Shown: positions 51,997-62,687, numbered from the stretch's first letter. The stretch is DNA of 64,000 nucleotides from Exiguobacterium qingdaonense (GCF_018617855.1 NZ_JACSKY010000009.1:1-64000); one strand, 5' to 3'. Notes: a model not told the origin generated them from the letters alone. Numbers and translations: made by a program.

Positions 51997-54900
51997 ATGG
52001 CAGTTACCTTTCATGTTGGCCGATCGGGAACGGGAAAAAGTGAGCGGATGATTCGAGAGGTCATTCAAGAACTTAAACGAAATCCGAGCGGACCGACGAT
52101 TTATATGATCGTACCGGACCAAATGTCGTTTGAAATGGAGAAGAAAATGGCGACAGTAGACGGTCTGCATGGCTCAACGCGTATCCAAGTCCTCTCCATG
52201 CGTCGTCTCGCATTTTTGCTGATGCGGGATGCGGGGGTAGCGACAGACCAATTTTTAGACCAGACCGGGACCCATCTGTTGTTACGGAAGGTCGTCGAGA
52301 TGAGCGAGGAACGTTTGACCTTGTTCCGTCGAACGATGAATCAATTCGGATTCTATGAAGAGTTGAATCAATTGATCTCGATGTTGAAGCGAGGACTCGT
52401 CGAACCGGAACACTTGTTGCGTCTAAGTGAACAGGCACAGCACCGAGCCTTAAAATTGCAGGACCTCTCCATCATATACGAAGGATTTTTAAAGATGACC
52501 GAAGGCAAGTCGCTTCATGCGGAAGACTATTTCAACGTCATGTTGCAAATCCTTCCGGAAACGGATTTGACAGACGTACGTGTCTACGTGGACGGGTTCA
52601 ATGAATTTTCAGAACAGGAGTTGGCGGTTCTCGTCGCCCTCGCTGAAAAAGTTGAGGTCGACGTGTTGCTCACGCTTGATCCTACGTCGATGTATCGCCT
52701 TGACCCACTGTTTGGTCCGACGCAGCGTACGCTCATGCGATTCAAAGAGCTGTTGTCAGAACGACAGATTGCTTTTGAAGATGAACCGTACGATATCGTC
52801 TATCGTTACACACATCCGAGTCTTCGATATTTAGAGGCGACGTTTGACCAATTGACGGCCGAACCATATACCTTGTCTGAGAATCGGGTCGATTTACACG
52901 CTGCAGTCGATCGGACCGTCGAAGTGGAGGCAGCGGTCCGAGAAGTCATCCGACTCACTCGTGAGGAAGGATATCGCTATCGGGACATCGCACTCATTTC
53001 ACGCTCGCTCGAGGAATATGGAGATTTGGCATCTCAGGCACTCCAGAAGATGGGACTGCCTTATTTTCTCGATGAGCGACAACCGATGCTCGACCACCCA
53101 CTCGTCGAACTATTGAAAGCAGCGATTGATATCGCCTTACGCGGTTATCGGGAAGAAGCGGTCTTTCGTGCTCTCAAGACGGAACTCATCGTCCTCGACC
53201 CGTCACATCGGCGGACGTCCGTCGACCGTCTCGAAGCGTTCGTCATTGAGCGTGGCATCAAGCATTACCATTGGCATGACGAATGGCAGTTACGGCGACG
53301 TGCCGGCGAAGAGGCACGACTCACGAGCGAAGAGTTGGATGTTGAAGCAGACTTGAACCGTTACCGGGAACGTGTCATCGATACATTTGATCCATTGCTC
53401 AAAGAGTTAAAGCAAGCAAAGACGATGCAAGCCTATACACATGCCATGTATGGCTTTTTAGAGCGGATCGGTGTATCAGACTGTCTAAATCATTGGCGCG
53501 ACGAGGCGATTGAGGAGGCGCAGTTGCTCGAGGCACGCGAACATACACAAGTATGGGATGCGGTGTTACATTTACTTGAGCAATTAGAGGCGGCCGCTCC
53601 GGAAGAGACGTTGTCAACGGACCTGTTCCTCCAGATGATGGACACCGGACTAGATAGTCTTCGGTATGCCTTAATCCCGCCGTCGCTCGATCAGTTGACG
53701 GTAACGGACTACGTACGTGGGCGTTTGATTGATAAGAAGGTCGTGTTCTTGCTCGGGGCGAATGAGGACCAGATTCCTCTCGTCACGACACAGTCCAAAC
53801 TGCTGACCGACCACGACCTAGATTTCATGCATGAGCATGGACTGCGTGCAGGGAAGGCGACGGAGCATTTGTTTGATGATGAAACGTACTACTTATATAA
53901 AGCCGTGACGGCGCCGAGCGAACGTCTTTACATCAGTTATGCCTTAGTCGACAGAACGGGTAAAGCCGTTCAGCCAGCGCGCTTCATCGCAGATTTAAAA
54001 GCCCGCCTTCATCAAGAGGTCATCAAGACACACTTTTCTGAAGCGGGAGAACATCGACCGCGTGACCAGTTTGCCTTCTTGACGAATGTGAACCAGACGG
54101 CAGCGGTCACGGCACTTGAACTTCAGCGATTGAGTCGCCATTACCCGATTCAAGATATGTGGTTTGCTGTCTACAATGAACTGTTAAAACACCCAGGTGG
54201 TCGTGAGCGCTTGCAGCTGTTGACGAGCGCCCTGTTCTATCAAAATATCCCGGAATCGTTAGATGACCGTGTCGCGAAATCGCTTTACACGCCATCGATT
54301 CGGGCGAGCGTCTCTCGACTCGAGACATTCCAGTCTTGTCCGTTCAAACATTTCGCACGTTACGGATTGCGCTTGAAAGAACGGCGGTTGTATCGACTCG
54401 AGGCACCGGATATCGGAAACCTATACCACCGGACCATCGAACATATGTCGCAGACGGTGAAAATGGATGGGAAAGAATGGCGAGATGTCACGCCTGATGA
54501 GTGTTCGAGTCTAGCGGATCAGGCGGTAGAGCTCGTGACACCGGAGATTCAGCACGCCATCTTGATGAGCTCAAACCGATACGCCTATTTGAAGAAAAAA
54601 CTGACGGACGTCGTCAGTAAGACGGCAGAAGTATTGATCGAACAGTCAAAACGGGACGGCTTTGACCCGGAGGCGTTTGAACTCGCGTTCGGTAGCGGTG
54701 AATTCCCACCCGTATCGTTCACCTTGTCGAACGGGGCAACGTGTGAACTGGTCGGCCGAATCGACCGCGTCGACACGGCGATGGTTCACGATCAGCTATA
54801 CGTTCGAATCGTCGACTATAAGTCGAGTAAACATGAAGTCGATTTCGCGGAAATCTATTACGGCCTGGCGATGCAGATGCTCATCTATTTGAAAGTGTTA

Positions 54901-55434
54901 ATCGAGCAGGCGGAGGTGTGGACAAAAGAGAATGTGGCACCTGCAGCGGCCCTTTATTTTCATGTTCATCGGCCACTCGTCCCACCGGCAGGTTCTGAAG
55001 AAGAGACGCGCCAAAAAGTGTTGGAGTCGTATCAGATGCAAGGTTTACTCGTGGATGACCCGGACATTTTGGAGAGGATGGACCGTTCCGCAAAGGGATC
55101 TTCTAAGAAATCGATCGTCATCCCGGTCAAATATAAAAAAGATGGTACACCTGATGCGAACACATTGAAAAAAATTGTCACGCCACCACAACTCGAACAA
55201 TTGATGAACCATGCGTTCGATGTCGTCAAGGCGAGCGCCGAAGAAATGTATGAAGGAAAAATTGATGTAGAGCCGTACGAGTACAAAGAACGAAGACCAT
55301 GTCAGACGTGCCCATATCAGAGCGTCTGTCATTTTGACGAGGCGCTCTCGAATGAGCCACGCAAGTTAAAAAAACTTGAGAAAGAAGATGTATTCCAGGA
55401 GTTAGGAGGCGATGACCGTGAAATGGACGAATGA
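51997..55434 (+). CDS. addB: ATP-dependent helicase/nuclease subunit B
   Basis: Subunit of the AddAB complex, which processes double-strand ends at Chi-like sites for recombination. The 1145-residue protein has Walker A GRSGTGKS (about 7-14), an inactive helicase-like body, a RecB-type nuclease domain near the C-terminus (GRIDRVD, then VDYKSSKHEVD) and four cysteines for an iron-sulphur cluster (FQSCPFKHF and C-x-x-CPYQSVC). ATG at 51997 lies 11-12 bp after AAGGAG. It overlaps addA by 17 bp. Confidence 0.93.
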   Translation: MAVTFHVGRSGTGKSERMIREVIQELKRNPSGPTIYMIVPDQMSFEMEKKMATVDGLHGSTRIQVLSMRRLAFLLMRDAGVATDQFLDQTGTHLLLRKVVEMSEERLTLFRRTMNQFGFYEELNQLISMLKRGLVEPEHLLRLSEQAQHRALKLQDLSIIYEGFLKMTEGKSLHAEDYFNVMLQILPETDLTDVRVYVDGFNEFSEQELAVLVALAEKVEVDVLLTLDPTSMYRLDPLFGPTQRTLMRFKELLSERQIAFEDEPYDIVYRYTHPSLRYLEATFDQLTAEPYTLSENRVDLHAAVDRTVEVEAAVREVIRLTREEGYRYRDIALISRSLEEYGDLASQALQKMGLPYFLDERQPMLDHPLVELLKAAIDIALRGYREEAVFRALKTELIVLDPSHRRTSVDRLEAFVIERGIKHYHWHDEWQLRRRAGEEARLTSEELDVEADLNRYRERVIDTFDPLLKELKQAKTMQAYTHAMYGFLERIGVSDCLNHWRDEAIEEAQLLEAREHTQVWDAVLHLLEQLEAAAPEETLSTDLFLQMMDTGLDSLRYALIPPSLDQLTVTDYVRGRLIDKKVVFLLGANEDQIPLVTTQSKLLTDHDLDFMHEHGLRAGKATEHLFDDETYYLYKAVTAPSERLYISYALVDRTGKAVQPARFIADLKARLHQEVIKTHFSEAGEHRPRDQFAFLTNVNQTAAVTALELQRLSRHYPIQDMWFAVYNELLKHPGGRERLQLLTSALFYQNIPESLDDRVAKSLYTPSIRASVSRLETFQSCPFKHFARYGLRLKERRLYRLEAPDIGNLYHRTIEHMSQTVKMDGKEWRDVTPDECSSLADQAVELVTPEIQHAILMSSNRYAYLKKKLTDVVSKTAEVLIEQSKRDGFDPEAFELAFGSGEFPPVSFTLSNGATCELVGRIDRVDTAMVHDQLYVRIVDYKSSKHEVDFAEIYYGLAMQMLIYLKVLIEQAEVWTKENVAPAAALYFHVHRPLVPPAGSEEETRQKVLESYQMQGLLVDDPDILERMDRSAKGSSKKSIVIPVKYKKDGTPDANTLKKIVTPPQLEQLMNHAFDVVKASAEEMYEGKIDVEPYEYKERRPCQTCPYQSVCHFDEALSNEPRKLKKLEKEDVFQELGGDDREMDE

Positions 55435-58400
55435 TCAGTTCGCCGCGATTGAGGCGAGAGGGAGCCACGTGCTCGTATCGGCTGCGGCGGGGTCCGGGAA
55501 GACGGCGGTCCTTGTCGAGCGGTTGTCGAGCCGATTGCTTGATGAGACGGATGAGCTCACGGCTGACCGGATGCTCGTCGTCACATTCACGAATGCGGCA
55601 GCGGCAGAGATGAAACGACGGATCGCAAGGGCGCTTGAAGAGGCGTTGCGTGACGATCCAGCAAACGAATACGTCCGAAAACAACGACAGATGTTGAACC
55701 GGGCACTCATCACGACCATCCATTCATTCTGCTTAGAAGTCATTCGGGAGAACTATTACTTGTTGGACTTAGACCCGGCGTTCAAGATTGCGGAAGAGCG
55801 AGACCTCGTGCTGTTACAGGACGACGTATTAGAAGAGGTGCTTGAAGATGAGTACGGGAAACAAGATACTGATTTCTTCGCGCTCGTCGACGCGTATACG
55901 TCAGACCGGGGTGACAGTGAAATCGAGGATTTGATTCTCGGCTTATATCACTATGCGCGCACCCTTCCAGATCCTGACGCCTATTTAGACAAACTCGTAT
56001 CCATGTACACGTTCTCAGAGGACCCGGACGAGGAAGCGATCTTGATCGAGTTTGGACAGATGTTGTGGGACGACATCGATCAGGCGGTACGCAGTCTTCG
56101 AAAACTTGAGGCAGAACTCCGTGTCGCTGGTTATGAGCCGCAGTCTGAAAACATCCGTCAGGCGATTTTCCCGTTTGAACAACTCGAAGGGGAAGAGCTC
56201 ATCTGGAGTGAACTCGAGACGGCCGCACGTGCGATGAAGTTCGGGACGATGAAAGCAGTTCCGAAAAAAGAAGAGCATCAAGTGTATCACGAGGTATTCA
56301 AGCCGGCGTACGATCAAGCAAAGAAAAAGTTGACGGCAGCGGTCGAACAGGCACGCGTCAGCGGAGCGGATTTGTTAGAGAGCGTCTCGATGCAACAGCC
56401 GCTCGTTGAAACACTCGTTCGAACCGTTCGCACGTTCGGTCAAGCATACGAGCAGGCGAAGCGTGACCGTGCTTTCGTCGACTTCAGTGACTTAGAACAC
56501 TATGCGCTCGCTATTTTACGAAACGACGGGAGACCGTCCGACGTCGCTTCTCTTTACAAGGAACGCTTCGCTGAGGTGCTAGTCGATGAGTATCAGGATA
56601 CGAACGAAATTCAAGAGACCATCATCAACCTGGTCGCAAACGAACGGGAAGAAATCGGAAACTTGTTCATGGTCGGTGACATCAAACAATCGATTTATCG
56701 ATTCCGCCATGCGGAACCGGGTCTCTTCATCGATAAGGCGACGCGCTTTAGACAAGCGGATACCGGGAAACGAATCGACCTCTCTCAAAACTTCCGCAGT
56801 CGGGCAGAGGTGCTTCATGGAATCAATGACCTGTTCGTTCAGCTCATGGACGAAGAGGTCGGCGAGATCGCATATGACGAGGCGGCGCAACTTGTCCCAG
56901 GACGCGAGTATGAACCGATTCCGGCGGACCCCGAGTTTATTTTAGTCGACGGGGCGAGTCGTGAGTTGTCGAAGCAGGAAGTCGAAGGACGAGCCATCGC
57001 GACCCGAATCCTAGAACTCGTATCGGGTGATGAGCCGTTCAAAGTGACGGATGAGTCCACCGGGCAACTCCGAAACTGTGAATATCGGGATATCGTGATT
57101 CTCGTGCGTTCGAAGAAAGAACGTGTCGAACAGTTGATGGACATTTTGACGCAGTACAACATCCCGGCCTATACCGATTCGGATGGCGGCTACTTTCAAG
57201 CGACCGAGATACGCATGATCCTTGCCCTTTTGAAAGTGATCGATAACCCACTTCAAGACATCCCGCTCGCCGGTGCACTGCGTTCACCGATGTTCCGTTT
57301 CGATGACAGCGAGTTGGCCCGCATTCGGCTCGAATCAGAAGATTCTTTTTATGAGGCACTTAAAGCCAAAGCGGATGACGATGATGAGCTTGGTGTGAAA
57401 TGTGAAGAGATGCTCGACCGCCTATCCCGCTGGCGCACGTATGCTCGAAATCATAGTTTGTCTGAGTTGATTCAACAGTTATTCAATGACACCGGGTTTT
57501 ATGACTTTTCAGGTGGATTGCCTGGAGGGAAAGGACGCCAAGAAAACTTGAAGGCGCTCTATGACCGGGCACTCGCCTATGAGCGGAGCGGCTATCGTGG
57601 CCTCTATCGCTTCTTACGCGTGATGGACCGCCTGCAAGATACCGGGGAGGACTTGTCAGAGGCACGGTCACTCGGAGACGAGGAGAACGTCGTTCGCATC
57701 ATGACCGTGCATAAATCGAAAGGTCTTGAGTTTCCAGTGACCATCGTCGCCCAACTCGGAAAACAATTTAACAAACGTGATCAAATGCAACGCGTCATTT
57801 TCCATAAGCAGTATGGGATCTCGCTCGATGCGATCGACGTCGTGACACGTACAAAGTCAGAGACGTTCGTGAAAGAGATGATCCGGCGGGATTTGGATGC
57901 GACGATGAAAGCGGAAGAGATGCGCGTCCTCTACGTCGCCTTGACACGGGCGAAAGAAAAACTGATTCTCGTTGGAACGGTGGGCGAACCGCTCAAACAT
58001 GTTCAGCAGTGGTTACAAGTCGGACGATCCGGAGACTTGTTGGCAAGCGAGGCGAGACGCGAGGCGAAAACTTACCTCGACTGGATTGCTCCGGCCCTTC
58101 TTCGCTTATCGAGCGCCTCCACTTGGATTGAGTCGTTCGGCTTCACGGCCCCATCCACCTTTCACGAATCGACGCCATGGATGTATCGCGTGATTGGCGA
58201 AGGAGATCTTGCCGAGATTGCGACGCTTCAGGAGATGATGGCGCAACTTCATCACGTCCAGCAATTTGAGACGATCGACTTCCCGATTCAAAACGAAGAA
58301 AGAACGGTTCATGCCGTCCGTCAGGCACTGACCTACCAGTATCCGGCGGAGGATGCGGTACGCACGGCGGCGAAACAAACGGTGACCGAACTAAAACGGG

Positions 58401-59029
58401 CGATGCAACTCGAACAGGCAGCGTTTGAAGATCCGGTCCGTCCGATTGACACGCCGTATCGGGAGCCGAAATGGCGTCAAGTCAAACAAAGCGGTGCGGA
58501 GCGAGGGACGACGTTACATCTGATTTTCCAATTGGCTGACCCGAACGAGCCGATTGTCGAACAGATCACCCAGTGGGAGTTGAAGGGGATGCTCAGTCCG
58601 GTCGAGGCCGAGACGGCACGCCTAGCCGTCCCTGATATCGAGGCGTTCTTCCATACGGAAGTCGGTCAGGCACTCGCCGGCGCGCTCGAACGAGGAACCG
58701 CGTGGCGAGAGTTACCTTTCACCTACACGGTACCGGGTGAACGCGTCAATCCAGATGGGCAATTCACGGATGAGCAAGTATTGATCCAAGGAATCATCGA
58801 TTGCCTCTATTTTGATGGGACCTCTTACGTCCTGCTCGATTATAAATCAGATGCTGTCACACACTTATCTAGCTCCCGTGAAGATGCACATGAGCGGCTT
58901 CGGGAACGATACGCGATTCAATTGCAGTTGTATCGGGAGGCGATTGAAACCATTTGGGACATTCGTGTCGAACAGACTCTTATTTATTCACTCGATTTAC
59001 AGGAAATCGTGACTGTGGCGACTAAATAA
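55418..59029 (+). CDS. addA: ATP-dependent helicase/nuclease subunit A
   Basis: UvrD-like helicase plus nuclease of the AddAB complex, 1203 residues. Walker A SAAAGSGKTAVLVERL is at about 21-36; VDEYQDTN is motif II; MTVHKSKGLEFPV is motif V; the C-terminal nuclease has QGIIDCLYFDG and LLDYKSD. GTG at 55418 is preferred: AGGAGG lies 8 bp before it, whereas ATG 55412 is only 2 bp from the site. It starts inside addB, so the two subunits are coupled. Confidence 0.94.
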   Translation: MKWTNDQFAAIEARGSHVLVSAAAGSGKTAVLVERLSSRLLDETDELTADRMLVVTFTNAAAAEMKRRIARALEEALRDDPANEYVRKQRQMLNRALITTIHSFCLEVIRENYYLLDLDPAFKIAEERDLVLLQDDVLEEVLEDEYGKQDTDFFALVDAYTSDRGDSEIEDLILGLYHYARTLPDPDAYLDKLVSMYTFSEDPDEEAILIEFGQMLWDDIDQAVRSLRKLEAELRVAGYEPQSENIRQAIFPFEQLEGEELIWSELETAARAMKFGTMKAVPKKEEHQVYHEVFKPAYDQAKKKLTAAVEQARVSGADLLESVSMQQPLVETLVRTVRTFGQAYEQAKRDRAFVDFSDLEHYALAILRNDGRPSDVASLYKERFAEVLVDEYQDTNEIQETIINLVANEREEIGNLFMVGDIKQSIYRFRHAEPGLFIDKATRFRQADTGKRIDLSQNFRSRAEVLHGINDLFVQLMDEEVGEIAYDEAAQLVPGREYEPIPADPEFILVDGASRELSKQEVEGRAIATRILELVSGDEPFKVTDESTGQLRNCEYRDIVILVRSKKERVEQLMDILTQYNIPAYTDSDGGYFQATEIRMILALLKVIDNPLQDIPLAGALRSPMFRFDDSELARIRLESEDSFYEALKAKADDDDELGVKCEEMLDRLSRWRTYARNHSLSELIQQLFNDTGFYDFSGGLPGGKGRQENLKALYDRALAYERSGYRGLYRFLRVMDRLQDTGEDLSEARSLGDEENVVRIMTVHKSKGLEFPVTIVAQLGKQFNKRDQMQRVIFHKQYGISLDAIDVVTRTKSETFVKEMIRRDLDATMKAEEMRVLYVALTRAKEKLILVGTVGEPLKHVQQWLQVGRSGDLLASEARREAKTYLDWIAPALLRLSSASTWIESFGFTAPSTFHESTPWMYRVIGEGDLAEIATLQEMMAQLHHVQQFETIDFPIQNEERTVHAVRQALTYQYPAEDAVRTAAKQTVTELKRAMQLEQAAFEDPVRPIDTPYREPKWRQVKQSGAERGTTLHLIFQLADPNEPIVEQITQWELKGMLSPVEAETARLAVPDIEAFFHTEVGQALAGALERGTAWRELPFTYTVPGERVNPDGQFTDEQVLIQGIIDCLYFDGTSYVLLDYKSDAVTHLSSSREDAHERLRERYAIQLQLYREAIETIWDIRVEQTLIYSLDLQEIVTVATK

Positions 59030-59041
59030 TATAGAATTTTT

Positions 59042-59074
59042 AGAGCGATGTCGGCTGCAGACATCGCTCTTTTC
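59042..59074 (+). terminator. terminator of addBA
   Basis: Stem AGAGCGATGTC/GACATCGCTCT and T-run. Confidence 0.85.
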
Positions 59075-59130
59075 TAATCGCTGAAGAAGTCGATTGAGCG
59101 GAATAAATGTTTTCAGGTCAGAGGTTTTGG

Positions 59131-59167
59131 AAAAAGACGTACGAAGATGAATTTCGTGCGTCTTTTT
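59131..59167 (+). terminator. second terminator between addA and the response regulator
   Basis: Stem AAAAAGACGTACGAA/TTCGTGCGTCTTTTT with GATGAAT-type loop. The 56 bp between the two hairpins show nothing else. Confidence 0.75.
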
Positions 59168-59170
59168 ATT

Positions 59171-59199
59171 TTGTGTAACAATTACAAATCCGTTAAAAT
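59171..59199 (+). promoter_or_regulatory. promoter of the receiver/kinase operon
   Basis: TTGTGT (59171-59176), 17-bp spacer, TAAAAT (59194-59199), 33 bp before the ATG. Confidence 0.55.
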
Positions 59200-59231
59200 A
59201 TAAAAATGGGATAAAAAATGGAGGAACGATT

Positions 59232-59594
59232 ATGGTTAAAATCTTGCTTGCTGAAGACGAAGAAGTACTACGTATGCTTGTCATCGATACGTTAGAAGAT
59301 GAAGGGTATGACATCGACGAGGCTCAGGATGGGATAGAGGCTTATCGATTGATTGAAGAGAACGATTATGACTTGGTCATTGTGGACCATATGATGCCTG
59401 GGATGACCGGACTAGAAGTCATTGAAAAAGTACGGAAGCTACCACAGCGACAACATACAAAAGTGATGATGTTGACGGCGAAAAGCCAACAATCTGACCG
59501 TGATTGCGCGAATGAGATTGGTGTCGACTATTTCATCTCGAAACCGTTTAGCCCAATTGAACTTGTCAAAATTATAGGAGGCATCGTGAATTGA
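59232..59594 (+). CDS. single-domain response regulator
   Basis: A 120-residue receiver with acidic pocket E8-D9, phospho-acceptor Asp52 (VIVDHMMPG), Thr at MMLTAKS and lysine in SKPFSP. It has no output domain, so it must act through protein contact or as a phosphate relay, like CheY or Spo0F. TTG of the kinase gene overlaps its stop codon by 4 bp. It is not flanked by chemotaxis genes. Confidence 0.88.
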   Translation: MVKILLAEDEEVLRMLVIDTLEDEGYDIDEAQDGIEAYRLIEENDYDLVIVDHMMPGMTGLEVIEKVRKLPQRQHTKVMMLTAKSQQSDRDCANEIGVDYFISKPFSPIELVKIIGGIVN

Positions 59595-62149
59595 AAAGGT
59601 GGTTTAAACAAAAACTCGGACGTGACATCATGGTCGTCCTCTATTCATTTCTCGTCATCGCATTGGTCGGGTCGGTATTGACATATGTCTATATCGAGAA
59701 CCGATTAGAGGCAAACGAAGCGAAGTTGCGTCAAGTCGATGAACGAGTCGATCGACTGACGACGATGTGGGATGAATGGCAGGCCGATCAGTACGATACA
59801 CGAGGTTATTTATTGTTCGGTGATATGGAATCTCTCGAACGAGCGAGCGCGAACGAAGCGAAGTTTCAGCAGGAAATCAACTGGTTCAAAGCGCAAGTCA
59901 TTACTCGTCAAGGAGAATTGTTCGCAGAGGACCTTCAACAGTTTCATAACTTTTATTATGACGTCATCATCCCGGTGACATACGAATACGCACAGGCGCA
60001 ACAAGATGGTGAAATCACAGAAACATTTGTCGATGCACAAACGATTGCCGAGCTACCTACGGCTGAACGCCTGATCGAGCAGGGGCTCGTGCAGTTCAAT
60101 CCGGAGCGGGGAATCGACATTTTAGGACCGATCGATGAAGTTGAATCGGCACTCGTCAACTATCGTCAGCTTATGGCATCCGAAAAAGAGAGCGTCTATG
60201 CAGAATGGCGTCAAAACAATAATATGCTTCAATTGTTGTGGATTACGAGCATCGTTTCATTTGCCGCATTGATCTTATTGTTCGTCCAACCGTTCCTTCG
60301 TCGTCAAACACGTCTTATTTCTAAACTTTCGATTGCGTCAAATCGATTATTAAAAGGCGAAATCGTGGATTTGAGCGATCAAATGAAGCGAGAAGATGAG
60401 ATTGGTACGATGTCCCGCTCGTTCCATAAGATGGCCGAGACACTTCGGGATAACGAGCGACATTTGATTGAAAAGAATCATGAGCTGCAAGCGCAACAAG
60501 AAGAATTGATTGCACAACAAGAAGAACTCCAGGCGCAGCAGCAAGAACTCGAAGAAATTTTAGAACAAACCCAACAAAACGAGCAGCATCTCGCTTACCG
60601 AAATGAACTGACCGAGACGTTGGCATCGCGCGATTCGCTCACGGCGTATCCGGAAATTATTGAGAAACTCGTCATGATTACCGACTCAGAGGTCGGGGCT
60701 CTCGTCTTTGTCGATGAGACGGGGTCGTATAAAGTGACAAGCCATGGATTGAATGACACGTTGTCACGTCAGTTGCTCGAAAGTGAGAATTCAGTGCTGA
60801 CACGGGCGATGTCGTTGAAGACGACAGTTCATTCGTCGAAACAAGTCGCAAGTGATCATCCGCTACCGTATCCGTATTATATGTTTGAGACGGCGGTACC
60901 GGTTCATGACCCGACCGATAATTCAATCATCGCCTTCATCTATCTCGTTCGTTATAAGGATCGTTTCACACAGACGCAGATGGGTGACATCATGTCGTTC
61001 GCTCGTCAGCTCTCCCTCTCTCTCTTACGGATGCGTCTATTCGAGGAGATGAAGCGTGAGAAAGGGAAAACAGAGCGCATCCTCGACTCGATTCGGGAAG
61101 CGGTCGTCTATATCGAACATTCGACTGATGACGTATTCGTCAACCGTCCATTGTACGAGATGTTCCCAGAACTGAGTGATGTCACATCAGTCGACCTAGA
61201 GGAACAGACATGGGAAGAGTGGCGAAACCAATTGGTTGAAACCGTCGATCAGTCTGAAGATTTCATGAAATACACAAATCGTTTGTTCACCGAAGACTTC
61301 CCGCATGACAGCGTCAGCTTCTCCATTCGTAAAGGGGAGATGAACTTGCAGATGTATGCAGAACGGATTGTCGTCGGAGGTCTCTCGAAAGGGACGCTTC
61401 TTGTCTTCCGGGACATTACGAGTGAGACAGAGGCTGAACGATTGAAGAGTGAGTTCATCTCAACGATTTCGCACGAATTGCGCACACCGCTGTCATCCAT
61501 TTATGGATTCACAGAACTGATGGTGAAAAAGCAGCTTCCGAATGAAAAACAGGCGAAATATTTGGAGACCATCCATGCGGAGACGGAACGCCTGACACAT
61601 CTCGTAAACGACTTCCTCGATGTTCAGCGCATGGAATCGGGTAGTCAAATGTATGACCGAGAACAGCTTGATATCGAACCGGTCGTACGAGATATGTTGA
61701 CGTTTTATGAGGCATCGTCTTTGAAGCATGAATTTGAAATGATTGCGGATGATTCACGGCCTTACGAGTTGTTCGTAGACTGCCAAAAGTTCAAACAGCT
61801 GATGAGTAATCTATTGTCAAACGCCGTCAAATATTCTCCGCGCGGCGGAAAAATCACAGTAGAACTCGCACACCATGAACAAGTCGTTGCGATTAAAGTG
61901 AAGGACGAGGGAATCGGAATCCCGAGCGAAGCGCTCGATCGATTGTTCGATAAGTTCTATCGCGTGGATAACTCTGACAGCCGAGAAATCGGCGGGACGG
62001 GACTCGGCTTACCGATTTGCCAAGAAATCGTCCGTGGCCATAACGGACAGATTCATGTGGAATCGATTCAACATGAGGGGTCGACCTTCATCGTTGAAAT
62101 TCCAAGCTACGAATACGCCATCCAAGAATCAGAGACGACACTCGTATAA
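59591..62149 (+). CDS. CHASE3/HAMP/GAF/PAS sensor histidine kinase
   Basis: Membrane kinase of 852 residues. Order: helix about 13-35, CHASE3-like extracytoplasmic domain about 40-205, helix about 213-233, HAMP about 235-285, a glutamine-rich coiled coil about 290-335 with repeated QQEEL, GAF about 345-485, PAS about 490-615, HisKA with His628 (ISHELRTP), and HATPase about 725-845 with N, G1 and G2 boxes. Start is TTG at 59591, 9 bp from AGGAGG and overlapping the receiver stop. The stimulus is unknown. Confidence 0.85.
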   Translation: MKRWFKQKLGRDIMVVLYSFLVIALVGSVLTYVYIENRLEANEAKLRQVDERVDRLTTMWDEWQADQYDTRGYLLFGDMESLERASANEAKFQQEINWFKAQVITRQGELFAEDLQQFHNFYYDVIIPVTYEYAQAQQDGEITETFVDAQTIAELPTAERLIEQGLVQFNPERGIDILGPIDEVESALVNYRQLMASEKESVYAEWRQNNNMLQLLWITSIVSFAALILLFVQPFLRRQTRLISKLSIASNRLLKGEIVDLSDQMKREDEIGTMSRSFHKMAETLRDNERHLIEKNHELQAQQEELIAQQEELQAQQQELEEILEQTQQNEQHLAYRNELTETLASRDSLTAYPEIIEKLVMITDSEVGALVFVDETGSYKVTSHGLNDTLSRQLLESENSVLTRAMSLKTTVHSSKQVASDHPLPYPYYMFETAVPVHDPTDNSIIAFIYLVRYKDRFTQTQMGDIMSFARQLSLSLLRMRLFEEMKREKGKTERILDSIREAVVYIEHSTDDVFVNRPLYEMFPELSDVTSVDLEEQTWEEWRNQLVETVDQSEDFMKYTNRLFTEDFPHDSVSFSIRKGEMNLQMYAERIVVGGLSKGTLLVFRDITSETEAERLKSEFISTISHELRTPLSSIYGFTELMVKKQLPNEKQAKYLETIHAETERLTHLVNDFLDVQRMESGSQMYDREQLDIEPVVRDMLTFYEASSLKHEFEMIADDSRPYELFVDCQKFKQLMSNLLSNAVKYSPRGGKITVELAHHEQVVAIKVKDEGIGIPSEALDRLFDKFYRVDNSDSREIGGTGLGLPICQEIVRGHNGQIHVESIQHEGSTFIVEIPSYEYAIQESETTLV

Positions 62150-62151
62150 AG

Positions 62152-62185
62152 AAATGAGCCATCCGATGAGGGATGGCTCATTTTT
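62152..62185 (+). terminator. terminator of the receiver/kinase operon
   Basis: Stem AAATGAGCCATCC/GGGATGGCTCATTT with GATGA-type loop and Ts. Confidence 0.85.
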
Positions 62186-62266
62186 GAATAAAGCGTTCAC
62201 TTGACCACATGTCAGTTGATTCGTGTACAATGAAGACTGTACAACATCATAAAGGGGGACACTAGA

Positions 62267-62647
62267 ATGCCGCTAATTGCATTCTTGCACACGCACGTCA
62301 CGAGTTGGGTACTATTACTTATTTTGTTTGCCGTTGCCTACGTCGGTTATAAGAATGGGAATAAGAGCGGAAAAATCGCACACATGGCGTTTCGACTCAT
62401 GTTACTCATCGCTTTCGGAACGGGATTGTACCTTTACCTTCAACTGAATGGGGGCGGTGCGTTCTATCACGTGAAAATCACGGTCGGGTTACTCGCTCTG
62501 ATTTTTGGTGAGATGACGCTCGTCAAGCTGAAGAAGAACAAACCATCGAACGTCATGTTCGGCGGATTTGTGATTTTAACGCTTGCCACCATCTTCGTCG
62601 GTTATGCATTACCGTATGGATTATCTTTCTTTAACAGTTTTATTTGA
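62267..62647 (+). CDS. yisL: YisL family membrane protein (DUF1516)
   Basis: A 126-residue protein with four hydrophobic helices (about 9-27, 42-60, 68-86, 96-118). HxHxTSWVLLLILF at the start, KIAHMAFRL and KITVGLLALIFGEM match what I recall of YisL/UPF0344 (unknown function). AAAGGGGGA precedes the ATG. TTGACC (62201) and TACAAT (62226) upstream are spaced 19 bp, wider than usual for a promoter. In B. subtilis yisL also lies not far from addAB. Confidence 0.8.
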   Translation: MPLIAFLHTHVTSWVLLLILFAVAYVGYKNGNKSGKIAHMAFRLMLLIAFGTGLYLYLQLNGGGAFYHVKITVGLLALIFGEMTLVKLKKNKPSNVMFGGFVILTLATIFVGYALPYGLSFFNSFI

Positions 62648-62655
62648 TCTGACTT

Positions 62656-62687
62656 TCCCACTTCGCATGCCGAAGTGGGATTTTTTT
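62656..62687 (+). terminator. terminator of yisL
   Basis: Stem TCCCACTTCG/CGAAGTGGGA and seven Ts. Confidence 0.85.
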
